Shown piece after piece: positions 62,890 through 64,000 of a stretch of 64,000 nt of DNA. Position 1 is the stretch's first letter. Every line of letters starts with the position of its first letter. Source of the stretch: Diadema setosum (lineage: Eukaryota; Echinodermata; Echinoidea; Diadematoida; Diadematidae); assembly GCA_033980235.1 (NCBI GenBank), contig CM067068.1, positions 1,523,001-1,587,000 on the forward strand. Reading direction: 5' to 3'. A program made the position numbers and the translations under genes. The notes below the pieces were generated by a model. The model saw nothing but the letters and a program-made list of their open reading frames with translations, had not been told where the DNA came from and did not search any database.

Positions 62890-64000
62890 CTACATAAAGA
62901 CGGCAGAGACATAGTATACAATAAAAACAAACAAAGATGTTAAATACTTTAGAATGTACACATGTTGAAACAGACAGGTACGGAGGGAGAGCAAAATGAT
63001 TAAACATTAACCTTTTTACCTATATGTTAAGAAGCTTGTTCAAGGGGCCTTTGAACAACCTTTCATTTGCTTAACTCTTTCAGCTTTCTCTTCAACGCTA
63101 TATGTCAAATTTTGTCGCTTTTTGTTGAAATTATTTTTTGGTACAGACCTAATTGTTGCTATTTTGTTATTTCTTATTTGTTCAGCAATACTCGAAGTTT
63201 TCCCTCAAGGTGGCTGAATATAAACGAAAAAGATAAACTTTAGTGAAACGATAAGTTTCATTATGTGGTCTTGTTTGCTAAACACTATTAGTCACAATGG
63301 AAACCTTTGTAGTTGTCTGGTTTAACTGATCAGTTTAACTTAAATGATCGAAAATGTATTCGCGCCTTTAGAAGAAAGATTGTTTTTTGACACTCAATAC
63401 AGTTTTGTTTCAGTCTGTGAGTATGAAATGCTTGCAAACTGAATCAAAAGTATTGAAATGTATTTACATAATCATTAAATATGTGCAGTAAAGAATCTTT
63501 TATGATAGTCCTCCCGGAAATATCAAAGATCTAGTCGATGTTGTATCGAGCTGTATATTCTGTTTTACATTTCCTTTTTGTCATTTTGCTCTTCCGGTTG
63601 TGCTCACGAAATAATATTATCTTTGTCCATGGTCTATTATGTACCCAATTACACCTTGCAAAACTTTGAGCCTATATAACGTGTGAATTCAACGCGTTGT
63701 GCTATTTTGTGTGACAGAAAATAAAAAAGAGAAAATCAAAAGTGACATCATCAGCTGTCATTATTCACAAGAGATAATCTTAAATTGATATTTCCATTTG
63801 CTCACCGCAAGGGATTCGTCAACCCCCCCCCCAAAAAAAAAAAAAAAAAAACTCTTGTAATAAAAGTGACCATGATTTTCGGATCTTAAAAGAATGATAT
63901 TTTTCAGATAGATAAGAACGTCTTTGCAAGTGAACAAACATATCCGCCCATCAAAAAAGAAGTGCACTAAACACTCAGTGTACGCCCACAAACACCGCTA
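62890..64000. other. Probable intron of the 62386-62889 gene; no other feature
   Basis: AT-rich DNA upstream of the acceptor on the minus strand. It contains a C10-A19 junction repeat (63823-63851) and no frame with a recognisable product. Confidence 0.45.

Overview
The window is eukaryotic nuclear DNA and almost certainly comes from a marine invertebrate animal, with a sea urchin or other echinoderm as the best guess. The reasons are an AT-rich background without strong CpG loss, dense (CA)n/(GA)n/(AT)n/(GATA)n microsatellites, long G or C runs, tRNA-headed SINEs with Pol III boxes, and a population of short non-autonomous DNA transposons. Nothing is prokaryotic: there are no operons, Shine-Dalgarno genes or CRISPR. 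The species call is inference.

Gene content is very low. Only one exon is recognised with confidence: the first coding exon of a GABA-B-type (class C) G-protein-coupled receptor on the minus strand (44206-44634). It has a signal peptide, the start of the Venus-flytrap ligand-binding domain and a clean splice donor. A second convincing exon is the 3'-terminal coding exon of an unrecognised protein on the minus strand (62386-62889). A third, weaker candidate is an internal exon on the plus strand (25833-26001). The GABA-B gene runs leftward, so part or all of 1-44205 could be its intron; no second exon was recognised there.

The rest is repeats and unassigned DNA. Mobile elements include a nested pair at 18056-18709 (a pogo-like TA-flanked MITE inside a TTAA-flanked piggyBac-like MITE) and a hAT-like MITE with an 8-bp target duplication at 34083-34514. 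There is also a foldback element at 27255-27415, a CAGGCCCG-ended element at 38192-38430, two clear tRNA-derived SINEs (22192-22478 and 58354-58597) and two degraded tRNA-like stretches. A possible retroelement protease relic lies at 36664-36804. A four-copy 74-bp minisatellite is at 8697-8993.

Most open reading frames in the window are chance frames or run through simple repeats and were left out. I did not find an undescribed multi-gene system. The best leads are the isolated receptor exon, the orphan terminal exon, the nested MITEs, the apparent excess of palindromic CRE sites (some close to CCAAT boxes), and several GC-rich islands that may be unrecognised exons or enhancers.
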